64,000 bases of DNA from CAVQUE01 sp046290435 (lineage in GTDB: Bacteria; Actinomycetota; Acidimicrobiia; Acidimicrobiales; UBA8592). Shown here piece after piece: positions 35,768 to 44,807 of the stretch; within the stretch, counting starts at the first letter, position 1, and the number at the start of each line of letters is the position of its first letter. The position numbers and the translations under genes were made by a program. The notes beneath the pieces are model-generated. The model saw nothing but the letters and a program-made list of their open reading frames with translations. It was not told the origin of the DNA and searched no databases. Location of the stretch: positions 62,001-126,000 of the forward strand of contig JBKAGO010000067.1 in assembly GCA_046290435.1 (NCBI GenBank). The letters are read 5' to 3'.

Positions 35768-36336
35768 GCGCGGACACCCCGACGATCACGGCGCGGCGCC
35801 GGGAACTGCTGGACATCGCCGCCGACCTGTTCGCAGGCGGCGGCTTCGCCAACGTCACCGTCGACGAGATCGGCGAGGCAGCCGGCGTCTCCGGCCCTGC
35901 GCTCTACCACCACTTCGCAGGAAAGGAAGCGCTTCTCGGCGAGATGCTCGTGGAAATCAGCCGCCGACTCCTCGACGGCGGGCGCAGGACACGCAGGTCT
36001 TCGACCGATGCCCTGCAGGCACTCGTCCGATTCCACTGCGAGTTCGCAGTCGACAACCGGTCGCTGATCACCGTGCACTTCCGCGATCTCATCCATGCCA
36101 GCGCAGACGACCAGAGAAGCGTGCGGCAACTGCAGGGGCGCTACGTCACGATCTGGGTCGACGCGCTCCGGACTCGCCGGCCGGACATCACTCCCCGCAC
36201 TGCGCGCGCCGCGATCCACGCTGCGTTCGGCCTGATCAACTCGACGCCATACAGCGCCACGCTGCCCCGCCAGGAGATGATCGCCATGCTGGAGGCTATG
36301 GCACTGGCCGCCCTCGAGAGCGTCGCGCCGGGGTAG
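35764..36336 (+). CDS. TetR-family regulator of the leucine-type cluster
   Basis: 190 residues. The DNA-binding domain (about 8–55) has the VDEIGEAAGVSGPALYHHF segment characteristic of TetR, seen in the parts DEIGEAAGVSG and LYHHF. The C-terminal domain resembles the TetR_C group found in regulators of acyl-CoA catabolism (KstR2/LiuR-like). Start overlaps the lyase stop by four bases. The two ACTAAGG boxes in the divergent promoter are its probable targets and an acyl-CoA intermediate the probable inducer. Confidence 0.88.
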   Translation: MSADTPTITARRRELLDIAADLFAGGGFANVTVDEIGEAAGVSGPALYHHFAGKEALLGEMLVEISRRLLDGGRRTRRSSTDALQALVRFHCEFAVDNRSLITVHFRDLIHASADDQRSVRQLQGRYVTIWVDALRTRRPDITPRTARAAIHAAFGLINSTPYSATLPRQEMIAMLEAMALAALESVAPG

Positions 36337-36400
36337 CTCGTACCTGCGATCGCCACTTCGGTGAGAGCAGCCGACGCAGCCCGGCGGTACGGTCGAGGGC

Positions 36401-37360
36401 GTGCCGTCACGGCCTCGGGACCGGCGGGTCCCCTTCCCCACTTCCCCATTGCTGCGCGTCGGCGTGATCGTCGGCCTCATCCTGGCCCTGACGGGGACCG
36501 TCGCGCCGCCGGGGGCGGCATCGCCTACGAGTCGGGCGGCAGCCGCCTTCGACATGGCCGCCGCTGTGCCCGGCAACCCTTCGGCGACGCAGCAACCACC
36601 CGCGGGCCGGCGGGCTCCGCGAGCGAGGCTGGTGCGGGTGGTCGACGGCGACACCATCGTCGTGCGTACCGGCGGCCGCACCGAAACCGTCCGGTTGATC
36701 GGCGTCAACGCTCCCGAGAACGACGAGTGCTTCTCCCGCCAGGCCACGCAGCGGCTCACCCGGCTGCTGCGGTCGGGCGGGATGCGCCTCGTCGCCGACA
36801 CCTCCGATCGCGACCAGTTCGGTCGGTTGCTGCGGTACGTCCACAGTGGCGGTCGGTTCGTCAACGCGGCCCTCGTCCGGTCCGGGCACGCACTCGCCAC
36901 GCCCTACCCACCCGACACGGCACGCCAAGCCCGCCTGGCCCGAGCCGAGCGGAGGGCGCAGACCGCCGGTCGCGGCCTCTGGCGCACCGCGCCGTGCGGC
37001 CAGGCACCGACCGACGGTGCGGGGAGCGGTGCCCTGCGTATCGCCGGCCTCGTGGCCGATGCGCCCGGCAACGATCATCGCAATCCCAACGGCGAGTGGG
37101 TCGTCGTCGCCAACGACGGCGCCGGGGTCGCGTCGCTCGGAGGATGGGTCATGCGGGATCGCACGACGGTTCACCGCTACCGGTTCCCCGATGGTTTCCG
37201 CCTGGCCGCAGGCGCATCGGTCCGCCTGCACACCGGCTGCGGCGCGGCCACCGCCACCCGCTTGTACTGGTGCAACAGCGGCGCGATCTGGAACAACGAC
37301 GGCGACACCGCCTATCTGATCGACCCGACCGGAACGATCGTGTCGACCTACCGCTACTGA
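36401..37360 (+). CDS. Secreted thermonuclease-like nuclease with lamin-tail domain
   Basis: 319 residues. An N-terminal hydrophobic segment (about 18–40) is a signal peptide or anchor. The staphylococcal-nuclease-like domain (about 75–200) has RVVDGDTI, VRLIGVNAPE and a DRDQFGRLLRYV segment bearing the catalytic Asp and Arg residues. The C-terminal 110 residues form a lamin-tail domain (GEWVVVANDG, LGGWVMRD, WNNDGDTAYLID). SNase–LTD proteins are exported nucleases. The GTG start is seven bases after TACGGT (36388–36393), so the gene is probably leaderless. Confidence 0.9.
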   Translation: MPSRPRDRRVPFPTSPLLRVGVIVGLILALTGTVAPPGAASPTSRAAAAFDMAAAVPGNPSATQQPPAGRRAPRARLVRVVDGDTIVVRTGGRTETVRLIGVNAPENDECFSRQATQRLTRLLRSGGMRLVADTSDRDQFGRLLRYVHSGGRFVNAALVRSGHALATPYPPDTARQARLARAERRAQTAGRGLWRTAPCGQAPTDGAGSGALRIAGLVADAPGNDHRNPNGEWVVVANDGAGVASLGGWVMRDRTTVHRYRFPDGFRLAAGASVRLHTGCGAATATRLYWCNSGAIWNNDGDTAYLIDPTGTIVSTYRY

Positions 37361-37497
37361 GCGCTCGGACCGGCCACCGCCGTGTCAGGCACCGGCGAAC
37401 CCCGCACCTGCGCACGGTGAGCAGCAGGGTGAACGCTCTGCGCAGCGTCGTTCAGATGGGCGTCATCGATTCGGAACACACCTGGCACGCGCCGCAA

Positions 37498-37527
37498 TTG
37501 CCAGATGGTGCGACAGCCCCCTAACGT
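37498..37527 (+). promoter_or_regulatory. Candidate promoter of the peptide-importer operon
   Basis: TTGCCA (37498–37503) and TAACGT (37522–37527) are 18 bp apart, a good vegetative pair. Transcription would begin near 37535, leaving a leader of roughly 78 nt before the lipoprotein ATG with GGAGGGG. The rest of the 252-bp gap after the nuclease gene shows nothing further. Confidence 0.5.
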
Positions 37528-37612
37528 CCAGGGATCGTCTACTCGACGGTAACCCCTCGTTCTCACCCTGAGAGCGAGGCATTTGCACATCCACGACGGA
37601 GGGGCTCCTCGA

Positions 37613-39457
37613 ATGCGTTCCACACTGATGCGACTATTGGCGATCTTGTTCGCCTTCGCACTGATCGCCGCGGCATGCGGTGACGACGAAGAAGAAACCG
37701 GCGGCGAAGAAGACACCGAAGAGACCGCACCCGAAGAAGAAGCCCCTGAAGAGGAGGCTCCCGAAGAAGAAGAAGAAGAGGCCTCCGAAGAAGAGGAGGC
37801 TCCCGAAGAGGAAGAGCCGCCGGCCGAGGCCACCACCATCGCCTACGGCAACGCCCAGGAGTTCTCGAACTACAACAACGGCCTCGCCGCCAGCAACTCC
37901 GTGAAGAACGGCATCATCCTCAACGAGGTCCTGCCCGATCCGTTCTTCTTCGCCGGTCCCACCGGCGACCTCGTCATGGACGAGGAGCTCATGGTCTCGG
38001 TCACCGCCATCAGCGACGACCCGCAGTCCATCGAGTACGTCATCAACCCCGACGCCGTGTGGTCCGATGGCGAGCCCATCGACTGCGACGACTTCTATTT
38101 CACCTGGCAGGCCTTCAACGGCACCTGGGTCCAGCTCGACGATGCCGGCGAGCCCGTCATCGACGAGGAGTCCGAGACGGAGATCCCACTGTTCGCCGTG
38201 ACCGGCTCCACCGGCTACGACGTCATCGAGTCGATGGACTGCTCCGACGACGGCAAGACCATCACCACGACCTACAGCGACATCTTCGCCGACTGGCGTG
38301 CCACGTTCAGCGGCATGATGCCCGCCCACGTGATCGAGCGTGAAGCCGGTGTCGAGGACCTCATCGCCGCCTTCGATGCCGGCGATCAGGAAGCCATCGC
38401 CGCCATGGCCGAGTTCTTCAACACCGCCTGGGCCATGAACCCCGGCGAGCTGCTCGACCCTGCCCTCATCCCCTCGGGCGACAAGATGCAGCTCGACAGC
38501 TGGGAAGCCGGCGCCAGCCTCACGCTGGTCCCGAACCCCAACTACTGGGGCACTCCGGCCAACGGTCCGGTCCTCGTGCGCTACATCGCCGAGGAAGCCC
38601 AGGCCCAGGCCCTCGCCAACGGCGAGATCAACGCCATGGACCCCCAGCCCACCCCTGACCTGCTCGCGCAGCTCGAGGGCACCGATGGTGTGGTCGTCGA
38701 GACCGGCGCCCAGTTCGTCTGGGAGCACTTCGACTTCAACTTCAACACCGTGTTCGGCGACCGCGCCGTGCGTGAGGCCTTCGCCCTCTGCCTGCCCCGC
38801 CAGCAGATGGTGGCCAACCTCATCCAGCCGCTCGATCCGACCGCCGAGGTCCTGAACAACCGCTTCAACCAGCCCTTCGAGGCCGGCTACGTGGACAACT
38901 CGGGCGGCCTCTTCGACGAGGTCGACCTCGCTCGTGCCCAGGAGCTCCTCGACGAGTCCGGCATCGAGCAGCCGGTCACCGTCCGCATCGGCTGGTTCGA
39001 CAACGGCGGCAACGCCCGCCGCACCGACCAGGTGGCCCTCACCATCGAGAGCTGCAACCAGGTCGAGGGCTTCGACGTCGTCGACGCCGGCTCGGAGACC
39101 TTCTTCGATGTCGAGCTCGCCGCCGGCGACTGGGACGTGGCCATGTTCGCATGGGCCGGCTCCCCGCTGAAGACCGGCTCGTCGGAGATCTACCGCACCG
39201 GTGGCGGCATCAACTTCGGTGGCTACGGCAACCCCGAGGTCGACGAGCTCCTCGACGCCATCAACACCGAGCTCGACGCCGAGGCGCAGGTCGAGCTGTC
39301 CAACCAGGTCGACGTCATCCTCTGGGAGGACCTCGTGACCATCCCGGTGTTCAGCTTCCCCGGTGTCGTCGCCTACAGCGACAGCGCTTCCAACGTCATC
39401 TACAACCCGTCCCAGAACGGGCTGACCTGGAACGCCAGCGCCTGGCAGGTCGGCTGA
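37613..39457 (+). CDS. Oligopeptide-type substrate-binding lipoprotein (SBP family 5)
   Basis: 614 residues from ATG 37613 with GGAGGGG ahead. Signal peptide with lipobox LIAAACG, a 45-residue almost pure Glu/Pro/Ala linker, then an SBP_bac_5 domain with VWSDGEPIDCDDFYFTWQAF in pieces (VWSDGEP, DDFYFTW), LVPNPNYWG and a late GYGNPEVDELLD. It captures peptides or similar solutes outside the membrane and passes them to the permeases encoded next. Gene order (binding protein, two permeases, two ATPases) is that of Dpp/Opp systems. Confidence 0.92.
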   Translation: MRSTLMRLLAILFAFALIAAACGDDEEETGGEEDTEETAPEEEAPEEEAPEEEEEEASEEEEAPEEEEPPAEATTIAYGNAQEFSNYNNGLAASNSVKNGIILNEVLPDPFFFAGPTGDLVMDEELMVSVTAISDDPQSIEYVINPDAVWSDGEPIDCDDFYFTWQAFNGTWVQLDDAGEPVIDEESETEIPLFAVTGSTGYDVIESMDCSDDGKTITTTYSDIFADWRATFSGMMPAHVIEREAGVEDLIAAFDAGDQEAIAAMAEFFNTAWAMNPGELLDPALIPSGDKMQLDSWEAGASLTLVPNPNYWGTPANGPVLVRYIAEEAQAQALANGEINAMDPQPTPDLLAQLEGTDGVVVETGAQFVWEHFDFNFNTVFGDRAVREAFALCLPRQQMVANLIQPLDPTAEVLNNRFNQPFEAGYVDNSGGLFDEVDLARAQELLDESGIEQPVTVRIGWFDNGGNARRTDQVALTIESCNQVEGFDVVDAGSETFFDVELAAGDWDVAMFAWAGSPLKTGSSEIYRTGGGINFGGYGNPEVDELLDAINTELDAEAQVELSNQVDVILWEDLVTIPVFSFPGVVAYSDSASNVIYNPSQNGLTWNASAWQVG

Positions 39458-39465
39458 TCCGGCCC

Positions 39466-39533
39466 GGTGAGCTGAGCTCACCACCCGTGTAGACGCGGTA
39501 TCCGGTGCCGGGCCCTCGGGCCCGGCACCGGAT
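39466..39533 (+). terminator. Two stem-loops between binding protein and permease genes
   Basis: GGTGAGC/GCTCACC (39466–39472, 39476–39482) is followed by a perfect 15–16-bp stem starting ATCCGGTGCC (39500–39515 with 39518–39533). There is no U-run. Such stems after the binding-protein gene commonly stabilise its mRNA or stop part of the transcription so that it is made in excess over the permease. Confidence 0.7.
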
Positions 39534-39586
39534 CTGCATCACCACCGTTCCCACCCGGCCTCTCTGCCGAAGATCCGAGGCGGTCC

Positions 39587-41077
39587 GTGTTCTTCTTCAT
39601 CCTTCGCAGGTTCCTCGTTGCGATCCCGATCCTGCTTGCGTCGACCTTCCTGTCGTTCTGGCTCGTCACGATCTCGGGAGATCCGCTGGCCCAGTACCGC
39701 CAGTCGACCGACCCGAACCGCGAGCAGACCATGGCCACGGTGCGCCGGCTGCTCGAGCTCGACAAGCCGTTCCTCGAGCGCTACTTCAGCTGGCTCGGCG
39801 GCCTCTTCAGTGGCGACTTCGGCCTCAACCGCGACGGCCAGGACGTCTCGGCCCTGCTCTCCCAGGCCGTCGGCACCACCTTCCGCCTCATCATCATCGC
39901 CACCATCGCCTCGATCATCCTGGGCCTCGCCGTCGGCGTGATCAGCGCCGTTCGCCAGTACAGCGCCATCGACTACACCTCGACGTTCGCCGCGTTCCTC
40001 TTCTACTCCCTGCCAGTGTTCTGGGTGGCCGTGCTCCTGAAGGAGTTCGGCGCGATCCGCTTCAACGACTTCCTCGAACAGCCCGGCCTGTCGACCACCG
40101 GGATCGTGATCCTCACCGTGTTGACCGCGGTCATCGTGGCCGGTCTGGTGGGCGGCAGCAGGAACCGCCGCCTCGCAGCCGCAGGCATCGCAGGAGTGGT
40201 CAGCGCCGTCGGCCTGATCATCATCGACGCCACCGACTGGATGATCAACCCCGGCCTTTCCCTGCCGGTCGTCATGGTCGGCGCGCTCGGCGTCGGGGTC
40301 CTCGCCGCAGCGTCCAACGCGGCGCTCAGCACCCGCCCGGTGCTCGTCACCGGCCTCGCCGCTGCGGTCGCCGGCATCGTCGGCACCGTCCTCGCCGACC
40401 CGTGGATCGACGAGATGAGCTGGACCCGGCTGTTCCTGCTGCTGATCATCTCGTTGGGCACCGGCGCCGCGGTCGGCGCCGTCCTCGGCGGCGAGATCGA
40501 CCGCCGCGCCGCAGTGCAGACCGGCATGGCCACCACGTTCGGTGTAGGGCTGCTCGTCGTGTTCGACAACCTGCTGTCGGCGTGGTCGCCCGGGCGCACC
40601 ATCGCCACCATCGGCCCGCGCACCCCCAACCTCGACGCCCCGTTCTGGGAGACCATGGTCGACTACTTCGGCCATCAGGTGCTGCCGTCGCTGGCGCTGG
40701 CACTCATCGGCTTCGCCGCCTACATGCGCTTCACCCGGGCCTCGATGCTCGAGACGCTCGAATCCGACTACGTGCGCACCGCCAAGGCCAAGGGGCTGCC
40801 CGCCACGCAGGTCATCATGCGCCACGCGTTCCGCACGGCGCTCATCCCGGTGATGACGGTCGTCACCATCAGCTTCGCCACCGTCATCGAGGGCGCCGTC
40901 ATCACCGAGCGCGTGTTCGGGTGGTCGGGCATGGGATCGCTGTTCATCGCCGGCCTCAACGACCTCGATCCCTACCCCGTCATGGGCTTCCTCGTGGTGG
41001 TCTCGGTCTCGATCGTGCTGCTCAACGCCGTCGCCGACATCATGTACGCCTATCTCGACCCGAGGATCCGCCGATGA
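39587..41077 (+). CDS. DppB-type ABC permease with a large extra membrane segment
   Basis: 496 residues, against about 310–340 for usual DppB proteins. The N-terminal 170 residues (RRFLVAIPILL, then the first BPD helices) and the C-terminal 160 (LPSLALALIGFAAYMRFTRASMLE, YVRTAKAKGLP) are standard. Between them, about 178–335, is an insertion with four or five more hydrophobic helices unrelated to the ordinary permease core. The start is GTG 39587 with GAGG upstream. It pairs with DppC to form the pore; the stop overlaps the next start by 4 bp. Confidence 0.9.
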   Translation: MFFFILRRFLVAIPILLASTFLSFWLVTISGDPLAQYRQSTDPNREQTMATVRRLLELDKPFLERYFSWLGGLFSGDFGLNRDGQDVSALLSQAVGTTFRLIIIATIASIILGLAVGVISAVRQYSAIDYTSTFAAFLFYSLPVFWVAVLLKEFGAIRFNDFLEQPGLSTTGIVILTVLTAVIVAGLVGGSRNRRLAAAGIAGVVSAVGLIIIDATDWMINPGLSLPVVMVGALGVGVLAAASNAALSTRPVLVTGLAAAVAGIVGTVLADPWIDEMSWTRLFLLLIISLGTGAAVGAVLGGEIDRRAAVQTGMATTFGVGLLVVFDNLLSAWSPGRTIATIGPRTPNLDAPFWETMVDYFGHQVLPSLALALIGFAAYMRFTRASMLETLESDYVRTAKAKGLPATQVIMRHAFRTALIPVMTVVTISFATVIEGAVITERVFGWSGMGSLFIAGLNDLDPYPVMGFLVVVSVSIVLLNAVADIMYAYLDPRIRR

Positions 41078-42084
41078 CCTCCGATCTCGGCGCAGTGCGC
41101 GTCGGTACCGCAGTCGACGTCGAGGACACCGATCTCCTCGATCCGGAAGGATCCGGGCTCGGGCCCGAGCGCGAGTTCACCGTCGAATCGCGCACCCAGC
41201 GCCAGATGGTCATGCGCCGCTTCTTCCGGCACCGCCTGGCGATGGCCAGCCTCACCGTGCTCAGCTTCATCGTGCTGCTGGCCTTCGTTGGTCTCCGCCT
41301 CTGGAAGCACCCCTTCGACTCGTCGGGCACCCTGGTCGACGGCGGCCGGCCCACCCTCGACGCCATCCCCTGGCTCGACGGGGACGGCCTGAAGCTCGGA
41401 GATCACCCGTTCGGCCAGGACAACATCGGCCGCGATTACTTCGCCGTCACACTCCGCGGCGCCCAACAGAGCATGGTCATCGCCCTGGTGGCCGGTGTGC
41501 TGGCCACCGTCATCGGGACGATCATCGGCGGGCTGTCCGGGTTCTACCGGGGCTGGGTCGACTCGGTGCTGATGCGCTTCGTCGACGTGCTCTTCACGAT
41601 CCCGCTGCTGCTGGTCGCAGCGGTGCTCGGCAGGACCTTCGAATCCAACTCGATCTTCGTCGTGGCGCTCATCATCGCACTGGCCTCGTGGCTCACGACC
41701 GCCCGCATCATCCGGGCCGAGTTCATGTCGCTGCGGGAGAAGGAGTTCGTCGAGGCCGCCCGGGCGCTCGGGGCGAGCAACGCCCGCATCATGTGGAAGC
41801 ACATGCTGCCCAATGTCGTCGGATCGGTGGTGGTCACCGGCACCCTGCTGATCTCGGCGGCCATCCTCGTCGAGACGGCCCTGTCGTTCCTCGGGCTCGG
41901 GGTCGGGGGGTCCGACTGGTCGCTCGGCAAGCAGGTGTCGCAGTACCAGACCGCGTTCAACACCCGGCCATGGTTGTTCTGGTGGCCGGGGCTGTTCATC
42001 GTCGCCATCGCCTTGTGCATCAACTTCATCGGCGACGGTCTGCGCGACGCGTTCGATCCCCGCCAGAACCGGTCCCGGAAGTGA
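41074..42084 (+). CDS. DppC-type ABC permease
   Basis: 336 residues with a 45-residue cytoplasmic N terminus, one helix (about 60–80), a short external loop including PFGQDNIGRDYF, and five helices with the EFVEAARALGASNARIMWKHMLPN coupling segment, recognised from EAARALGAS and HMLPN. Partner of the preceding permease. ATG overlaps the dppB stop (ATGA). Confidence 0.92.
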   Translation: MTSDLGAVRVGTAVDVEDTDLLDPEGSGLGPEREFTVESRTQRQMVMRRFFRHRLAMASLTVLSFIVLLAFVGLRLWKHPFDSSGTLVDGGRPTLDAIPWLDGDGLKLGDHPFGQDNIGRDYFAVTLRGAQQSMVIALVAGVLATVIGTIIGGLSGFYRGWVDSVLMRFVDVLFTIPLLLVAAVLGRTFESNSIFVVALIIALASWLTTARIIRAEFMSLREKEFVEAARALGASNARIMWKHMLPNVVGSVVVTGTLLISAAILVETALSFLGLGVGGSDWSLGKQVSQYQTAFNTRPWLFWWPGLFIVAIALCINFIGDGLRDAFDPRQNRSRK

Positions 42085-43163
42085 ACCGGCCCGTGCTGTC
42101 CGACGCAGCCGACCGCGACGACGATCTCCTGCTCGAGGTCGACGACCTCCATGTCACGTTCCCCAGCGAGGACGGCCAGGTATTGGCCGTGCGCGGCGTG
42201 TCCTACGAGGTGCGGCGCGGCGAGGTGTTCGCCATCGTGGGCGAGTCGGGATCGGGCAAGTCGGTCTCGTCGATGGCGCTGATGGGTCTGCTGCCCCCCA
42301 GCGCCCGCATCACCGGCAGCGCCCGCTACCTGGGCAACGATCTCATCGGCATACCCGATCGGGTCCTGCGCACCTACCGCGGCAACCGCATCACCATGAT
42401 CTTCCAGGACCCGATGACGTCGCTGAACCCGGTCTACACGATCGGCAAGCAGCTCGGCGAGATCGTCCGGGCCCATCACCGCGTGTCACCCAAGGAGGCC
42501 CGGTCGCGCGCCATCGACGCCCTGGCCACTGTCGGCATCCCCCAACCCGAACAGCGCGTCGACAACTATCCCCACGAGTTCTCCGGCGGTATGCGCCAGC
42601 GCGTGATGATCGCCATGGCCATGATGAACAGCCCCGACGTCATCATCGCCGACGAGCCCACCACCGCACTCGACGTCACCGTGCAGGCCCAGATCCTCGA
42701 GACCCTCATGGAGGTCAAGGACGAGCTCGGCGCCGCCATCGTGTTGATCACCCACGACCTCGGCGTGGTGGCCAGCACCGCCGATCGTGTCGCCGTCATG
42801 TACGGCGGGCGCTTCGTCGAGACCGGCACCGTCGACGAGATCTTCGAACGGCCCCGCATGCCGTACACGCTGGGGCTCCTGGGTGCGATCCCCTCGGTCG
42901 ACGGCAGCGACGCCGACCTCACCCCCATTCCGGGTACCCCGCCGAGCCTCGTCAACCCGCCACCGGGTTGCCCGTTCACACCACGGTGCGCGTTCTCGAT
43001 CGCCAAGTGCTCCGACAACGAACCCGAGCTCACACTCACCGACATGGTCGGGCACCGTTCGGCCTGCCACCGTTGGGAGGATCTCGCCCAGTTCGACGAC
43101 ACCAGCGAGGCGTTCGAGGTGCCGGCCGTGATCGGGGCCGACGCAGAGGGTGCCGAGTCGTGA
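42081..43163 (+). CDS. DppD-type ABC ATPase
   Basis: 360 residues starting at GTG 42081 (GTGA overlap). Walker A GESGSGKS, Q-loop FQDPMTSLNP, signature FSGGMRQR, Walker B VIIADEPTTALD, and the C-terminal oligopeptide-transporter motif with Cys (NPPPGCPFTPRCAF … C … C) that usually holds a 4Fe-4S cluster or structural site in this subfamily. Drives import together with the next ATPase. Confidence 0.93.
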   Translation: MNRPVLSDAADRDDDLLLEVDDLHVTFPSEDGQVLAVRGVSYEVRRGEVFAIVGESGSGKSVSSMALMGLLPPSARITGSARYLGNDLIGIPDRVLRTYRGNRITMIFQDPMTSLNPVYTIGKQLGEIVRAHHRVSPKEARSRAIDALATVGIPQPEQRVDNYPHEFSGGMRQRVMIAMAMMNSPDVIIADEPTTALDVTVQAQILETLMEVKDELGAAIVLITHDLGVVASTADRVAVMYGGRFVETGTVDEIFERPRMPYTLGLLGAIPSVDGSDADLTPIPGTPPSLVNPPPGCPFTPRCAFSIAKCSDNEPELTLTDMVGHRSACHRWEDLAQFDDTSEAFEVPAVIGADAEGAES

Positions 43164-44191
43164 CCGCCGGCAACCCCCTCCTCGAGGTCCGCGATCTGGT
43201 CAAGGAGTTCCCCGTCGTCAGCCAGGGCCTCATCCGTCGCACCATCGGCAAGGTCCACGCCGTCTCCGGGATCAGCTTCGACATCGCACGCGGCGAGACC
43301 CTCGGGCTGGTCGGCGAGTCCGGCTCGGGCAAGTCGACCGCCGGGCGAGCCATCCTGCAGCTGCACGAGCCGACATCGGGATCGGTGCGCTACGACGGGC
43401 GTGAGATCGTCGGTCTCGACCGCGGCGAGCTCCAGCCGTTGCGGCGACGGATGCAGATGGTGTTCCAGGACCCGTATGCGTCGCTCAATCCGAAGATGCC
43501 GATCAACGACATCGTGGCCGAACCCTTCGTCATCCACGAGAACCTCTCGCGCAACGACCGCATGGACCGCGTCGCCCAACTGCTCGACGACGTCGGGCTC
43601 CGACCCGAGCACGGCAACCGCTACCCCCACGAATTCTCCGGCGGGCAGCGCCAACGCATCGGCATCGCCCGAGCGTTGGCCCTCGAACCCGGCTTCATCG
43701 TTCTCGACGAGCCCGTCTCGGCGCTCGACGTCAGCGTCCAGGCGGGCGTCATCAACCTCCTGCGACGCCTCCAGGACCAGCGCGACATCGCCTACCTGTT
43801 CATCGCCCACGACCTGTCGGTGGTCCGTCACGTGTCGAAGCGGGTGGCGGTGATGTACCTCGGCAAGGTCGTCGAGATCGCCGACCGCGACACCCTCTAC
43901 CGCAACCCGTCGCACCCTTACACCACGGCGCTGCTGTCGGCAGTGCCGGTGCCGTCGCCGGCCAAGGAACGTGCCAGACAGCGCATCATGCTCGAGGGCG
44001 ACGTGCCCTCGCCGGTCAACCCTCCCAGCGGCTGCCGGTTCCGGACGCGTTGTTGGCGGGCCACCGAGGTCTGCGCCACCGACGAGCCCGAGATGATCGA
44101 ACGGGCGCCCGGGCAGTTCTCGGCGTGCCACCACCCCGTCGAGCCCGGCGAGGTCGTTGCGGTCGGCATCCGCGGGGCGGCCGCGACCTGA
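43160..44191 (+). CDS. DppF-type ABC ATPase
   Basis: 343 residues starting at GTG 43160, overlapping the previous stop. Walker A GESGSGKST, FQDPYASLNPKM, FSGGQRQR, VLDEPVSALDVS and the C-terminal NPPSGCRFRTRC motif. It is the second ATPase of the peptide importer and the last gene in the five-gene operon. Confidence 0.93.
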   Translation: MTAGNPLLEVRDLVKEFPVVSQGLIRRTIGKVHAVSGISFDIARGETLGLVGESGSGKSTAGRAILQLHEPTSGSVRYDGREIVGLDRGELQPLRRRMQMVFQDPYASLNPKMPINDIVAEPFVIHENLSRNDRMDRVAQLLDDVGLRPEHGNRYPHEFSGGQRQRIGIARALALEPGFIVLDEPVSALDVSVQAGVINLLRRLQDQRDIAYLFIAHDLSVVRHVSKRVAVMYLGKVVEIADRDTLYRNPSHPYTTALLSAVPVPSPAKERARQRIMLEGDVPSPVNPPSGCRFRTRCWRATEVCATDEPEMIERAPGQFSACHHPVEPGEVVAVGIRGAAAT

Positions 44192-44193
44192 CG

Positions 44194-44751
44194 GTGACCC
44201 ACAGCGGCGACCCCTCGGCCGGTGGCCCCGGCGGCGGGGCCGTTACGTTGCACTCGTCGTGGCGCGGCATCGTGTTCTCGACCCTCGGCGCGGTGCTGCT
44301 GGCCGTGCTCGGGGTCGTGGCGCTCGTGACTGCCGGGCTCGGCTGGTTCCCGATCGCGTTGGCGATCGCCGGGGCCGGATCGGTGGTGGTGGTGCTGGTC
44401 GACCTGCCCATCGCGTCGACGTTCGATGCCGCCGGTGTGACGCGTCGGGCACTGCTGCGCCATCAGCATCTCGACTGGGCGAAGGTCACCCGGCTGCGGC
44501 GTCACCGCGTCGGCGTGGTCCGCACCCGCCGGGGCGGGCCGGCGGGTGGCCTCGTTGCCGAGAGCGGTCGACGCAACTATCTGCTCGTCGACGTCATGGA
44601 GAACGGCTTCGAGTACGACCGCCTGGTGCGCGCCGTCGGCCCATCGGCCGAGCGCCTCGGGCTGACCGCCGACCAGCGACCACCCGACGATCAGCCGCCC
44701 ACCTGGCTGCACCGGCGAGCCCACTGGCGCCCCGAGGGCTTCACCGCCTGA
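44194..44751 (+). CDS. Small membrane protein with PH-like domain
   Basis: 185 residues from GTG 44194, two bases after the dppF stop. Two hydrophobic helices (about 25–45 and 50–70) are followed by a mixed domain (IASTFDAAGVTRRALLRHQHLDWAKV…) that resembles bacterial PH-type domains following a two-helix anchor. No catalytic motif. Proximity suggests transcription with the importer operon, but a functional link is unproven. Confidence 0.65.
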   Translation: MTHSGDPSAGGPGGGAVTLHSSWRGIVFSTLGAVLLAVLGVVALVTAGLGWFPIALAIAGAGSVVVVLVDLPIASTFDAAGVTRRALLRHQHLDWAKVTRLRRHRVGVVRTRRGGPAGGLVAESGRRNYLLVDVMENGFEYDRLVRAVGPSAERLGLTADQRPPDDQPPTWLHRRAHWRPEGFTA

Positions 44752-44807
44752 CCGTCGTCGCCGCATCTGCGCCTCATCTGCGGAGGCGATGGGTCGATTG
44801 ACCCAGG

